50,411 nucleotides of DNA from Streptomyces palmae (GTDB taxonomy: Bacteria; Actinomycetota; Actinomycetes; Streptomycetales; Streptomycetaceae): contig NZ_SRID01000007.1 of the NCBI RefSeq assembly GCF_004684805.1, positions 1 to 50,411 on the forward strand, given 5' to 3'. Positions 47,892 through 50,411 of this stretch are shown one piece after another (position 1 is the stretch's first letter; the number at the start of each line of letters is the position of its first letter). Both the position numbers and the translations under genes were made by a program. The notes under the pieces were generated by a model, which was given only the letters and a program-made list of their open reading frames with translations, did not search any database and had not been told where the DNA came from.

Positions 47892-48282
47892 CCCGGGGCA
47901 GCAAGCGCGGTTCTGCGCGCAGCCGGTCCAGCGCCTCGGAGTGCCGGAAGAGGGTCAGCAGCGCGGTGGTGATCTGGCTGGTGACCGGCTCCTGGCCGGC
48001 CACCAGGAGCTGGAAGACGACGGAGTCCCGTTCCTGGCGGGTCAGTTCGCCTGCCCGGCAGGCCGCGTTCAGCCGACCGAGCGGGTCGTCGGCGGGCTGG
48101 GCCGTCTTGGCCGCGACGACCTCGGCGATATGGCCCTGGAGGCCGTGCGGCAGCGCCTCGTACCGCGGTCGGCCCGGGTCCGGCGGCCCCACCGGCTGCA
48201 CCACCTTGCGCCATTCGCGGCGGAACCCCGCGGCCAGCCGCGGCGGCAGGCCGATGACCTCGGCGAGCACCAAAAAAGGGGA
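47892..48282 (-). pseudogene. Cytochrome P450 relic (middle part only)
   Basis: About 130 residues look like the middle of a bacterial P450: SPFLVLAEVIGLPP, FRREWRKVV and the I-helix VVFQLLVAGQEPVTSQITTALLTLF, then RLRAEPRLLPRAV. The I-helix motif AG-x-E/D-T is altered (AGQEPV). The K-helix ExxR and the heme-binding cysteine loop are missing, because the frame runs into the PIG-L gene. The N-terminal half is also missing and is replaced by low-complexity Pro/Arg. An AAAAAA run near 48272 may mark damage. It is probably a degraded gene. Confidence 0.75.
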
Positions 48283-48527
48283 AGCGGGCCGCGAAGCAGG
48301 AGGCGGCCGGGCGGCGGGTCGCCCGGGAGGGCGACATCGGTGGGCGGGGCGCGCGCCCCAAAAGCGTTCCATCATCAGGAAGTCGGCCGCCGTGACCCGC
48401 TGGTTCCCGGGCCGCGGGAGGAGAATCCTCACGCGCCGTACCAGGGCTGTCGGGCGCGATGCCGGGCCCAGGACGTGCCACGATGACCGCTCCCCCTACC
48501 CCGCCGATGGTTCTCTGTGGAGCGGTG

Positions 48528-48731
48528 ATGACCCCACGTCAGCACAGTCCGGCCGTGGTTCTGGCCGGCTTCCTTCTGCTGCTCGCCACGATGTTCGGCG
48601 TCGCCTACGCCGCGGGCCGGGCCGCCGGGCCGGTGGCGCCCGGGCTGCACCGTACGGGTGGCGGCTCGGGCCACGGCTCCGACGACGGCGGCGGCATGGG
48701 CGGCATGCACGGGATGGAGGGCGGCCGATGA
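48528..48731 (+). CDS. Tiny membrane protein with Met/His-rich tail, coupled to the copper ATPase
   Basis: The 67-aa protein starts at the ATG at 48528 (GGAG 5 nt upstream). One membrane helix (VVLAGFLLLLATMFGVAYAAG) is followed by a short tail with HGSDDGGGMGGMHGMEGG, rich in Met, His and Gly, which could bind Cu(I). Its stop overlaps the copA start as ATGA. The tail probably faces the cell exterior, if the basic N-terminus stays inside. The frame is open to 48459, with another ATG at 48483. It may be a copper donor or acceptor; this is inference. Confidence 0.75.
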   Translation: MTPRQHSPAVVLAGFLLLLATMFGVAYAAGRAAGPVAPGLHRTGGGSGHGSDDGGGMGGMHGMEGGR

Positions 48732-50411
48732 GCGCCCCCACCGCACCCGCCGCCACCACCGAGCTGGTGGTGGGCGGAATGAGCTGTGCCGCGTGTGTGG
48801 CGCGGATCGAGAAGCGGCTCGGCCGGATCCCCGGGGTCAGCGCGACCGTCAACCTGGCCACCGGCCGGGCGCGGGTGAGCCATCCGCCGGACGTGCCGGT
48901 GAGTGAGCTGGTGGCGGTGGTCGTGGCGGCGGGCTTCACCGCCGAGCCGCCCGCCCCGCCGGCGGCGAAGGCGGAGCCGGCGCCGACGGAGGCGGAGGCG
49001 GAGCCGGTCGGAGGGCGGCGGCTGCTGGTCACGGCCCTGCTGTCGGTGCCGGTCATGGCGCTGTCCATGGTGCCGGGGCTGCAGTTCCGCAACTGGCAGT
49101 GGCTGTGCCTGGTGCTGGCCGCACCGGTCGCGGTGTGGGGGTCCTGGCCCTTCCACGAGCGGGCGCTGCGCGGGCTGCGGCACGGCGGCGCGACCATGGA
49201 CACCCTGGTCTCGCTGGGCGTGATCGCGTCCTTCGGCTGGTCGCTGTACGCACTGTTCCTCGGCGGGGCCGGGGAACCGGGCATGACCATGCCGTTCTCG
49301 CTGCTGCCCTCGGCCCCGGACGGCACCGCCCATGTGTATCTGGAGGCGGCGGTCGGCGTACCGCTGTTCGTGCTGACCGGGCGGCTGCTGGAGGCCCGGG
49401 CCCGGCACGGCACCGGTTCGGCGCTGCGCGCGCTGGCCCGGCTGGCCGCCAAGGAGGTCGCGGTACGGGACGCCGACGGCACCGAACGCCTGGTGCCGAT
49501 CGAGGAACTGCGGATCGGCGACCGGTTCGTGGTGCGCCCCGGGGAACGGGTGGCCACCGACGGGATGGTGGTGGACGGCAGCTCCGCGCTGGACCTGTCG
49601 CTGGTCACCGGGGAGAGCGCACCGGTCGAGGTGGGTCCCGGTTCGGCGGTGGTGGGCGGCGCGGTCAACTCCGGCGGGCTGCTGGAGGTACGGGCCGAGG
49701 CGGTCGGCGCCGACACCCAGCTGGCCCGGATCACCCGTCTGGTCACCGAGGCCCAGGCGGGCAAGGCCAGGGCGCAGCGGCTGGCCGACGCGGTCGCCGG
49801 GGTGTTCGTGCCGGCCGTGCTGGCGGTGGCCGTCACCGTGCTGGGCTTCTGGCTGGGGGCGGGCGGCGATCCGCAGGCGGCGGTGACGGCCGCGGTGGCC
49901 GTACTGGTGGTGGCCTGCCCGTGCGCGCTGGGGCTGGCCACCCCCACCGCGCTGCTGGCCGCCACCGGGCGCGGCGCCCAGCTGGGCATCCTGGTCCGCG
50001 GCCCGCAGGCGCTGGAGAGTCTGCGCCGGGTGGACACCGTGGTGCTGGACAAGACCGGCACGCTCACCCACGGGGCGCTGGACGTGGTGGCGGTGACGGT
50101 GCGCCCGGACGGGCTGGCCGCGGCCGAGGCGGTGCGGCTGGCCGGCGCGGTGGAGCAGGGCTCGGAGCACCCGGTGGGGCGGGCGGTGGCCGGCTATGCG
50201 CGCCGGGCCCAGGACGGGGCGGCACTGCCGGGGGTACGGGGCTTCACCGCTACCGCGGGCCTGGGGGTGACCGGCGAGGTGGCCGGCCACCGGGTGGCGA
50301 TGACCCGCCCGGACGGCCCCGGCGGCCTCCCGGACCCCATCGACCCCACCAGCACTCACCCCGCCTCACTCACCAGCCCCACCGACACCGACCTCGCCGG
50401 CTCTCCCCGCC
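48728..50411 (+). CDS. copA: Copper-translocating P1B-type ATPase, 3' end off the window
   Basis: The first 561 residues are visible. An N-terminal heavy-metal-associated domain carries GGMSC20-A-A-C23. Membrane helices follow, then an actuator domain with VTGESAPVEVG, the transport motif ACPCAL (about residue 398), the phosphorylation site DKTGT (about D441) and the SEHPVG motif (about 480). The frame stays open to the window end. CPC with one MxCxxC domain fits Cu(I) export (CopA/P1B-1). It overlaps the small Met/His-rich protein gene by 4 bp. Confidence 0.94.
   Translation, partial: MSAPTAPAATTELVVGGMSCAACVARIEKRLGRIPGVSATVNLATGRARVSHPPDVPVSELVAVVVAAGFTAEPPAPPAAKAEPAPTEAEAEPVGGRRLLVTALLSVPVMALSMVPGLQFRNWQWLCLVLAAPVAVWGSWPFHERALRGLRHGGATMDTLVSLGVIASFGWSLYALFLGGAGEPGMTMPFSLLPSAPDGTAHVYLEAAVGVPLFVLTGRLLEARARHGTGSALRALARLAAKEVAVRDADGTERLVPIEELRIGDRFVVRPGERVATDGMVVDGSSALDLSLVTGESAPVEVGPGSAVVGGAVNSGGLLEVRAEAVGADTQLARITRLVTEAQAGKARAQRLADAVAGVFVPAVLAVAVTVLGFWLGAGGDPQAAVTAAVAVLVVACPCALGLATPTALLAATGRGAQLGILVRGPQALESLRRVDTVVLDKTGTLTHGALDVVAVTVRPDGLAAAEAVRLAGAVEQGSEHPVGRAVAGYARRAQDGAALPGVRGFTATAGLGVTGEVAGHRVAMTRPDGPGGLPDPIDPTSTHPASLTSPTDTDLAGSPR

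Noticed and set aside
48605..50359. Two minus-strand frames of more than 500 codons opposite copA
   Set aside because: Shadow frames; copA motifs (MxCxxC, CPC, DKTGT) are on the plus strand.

Overview
The window is very GC-rich actinomycete chromosomal DNA, almost certainly Streptomyces or a close relative. The signs are strong G/C bias at third codon positions, frequent GTG/TTG starts, many 4-bp stop/start overlaps, an RbpA of the Streptomyces type and a SigR-type promoter in front of it. I see no tRNA, rRNA, CRISPR array, transposase or integrase.

Left part (1-23.1 kb), defence island. At the left edge, on the minus strand, lie the first two genes of a type III Wadjet-like (JetABCD) system: jetA (DUF2397) and jetB (DUF2398, cut by the window edge). 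Divergent from them is a large plus-strand cluster. A soluble Ser/Thr kinase is followed by four genes that overlap one another by exactly 4 bp: a DrmD-like SNF2 helicase, an 1816-aa Eco57I/DrmMI-like adenine methyltransferase, a 2243-aa DEAD/DEAH helicase with a DUF1998/MZB zinc cluster, and a UvrD-type helicase with an N-terminal RelE/ParE-like domain. A convergent Mrr-like PD-(D/E)XK nuclease gene shares a strong bidirectional hairpin terminator with this operon. The composition recalls class 1 DISARM (drmD, drmMI, drmA, drmB), but a separate DrmB and the phospholipase-D protein DrmC are missing, and a kinase, a RelE-UvrD fusion and a nuclease are present. This is the best candidate in the window for an incompletely described system.

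Middle part (23.2-33 kb), housekeeping and metabolism: a YjbQ-family protein, the lutABC lactate-oxidation operon, a GH2 beta-galactosidase, a PrxQ/Bcp peroxiredoxin flanked by a perfect 73-nt inverted repeat, an amidase and an ankyrin-repeat protein.

Right part (33-50.4 kb), a block typical of Streptomyces core chromosome: a small membrane protein with an FtsK-like ATPase relative that lacks the Walker-A lysine; a MocR regulator divergent from a YczE/YitT membrane protein, with a palindrome and phased TGG repeats between them; rbpA with SigR-type and HrdB-type promoters and a strong terminator; the leftward lnt-ppm(-fxsA) cluster for lipoprotein acylation and protein mannosylation; a YtcJ-like amidohydrolase with an Lrp regulator; a small zinc-ribbon-like protein; a membrane SpoIIE-type phosphatase; a PIG-L deacetylase; a P450 relic; and a copper P-type ATPase (cut by the right edge) preceded by a tiny membrane protein with a Met/His-rich tail.
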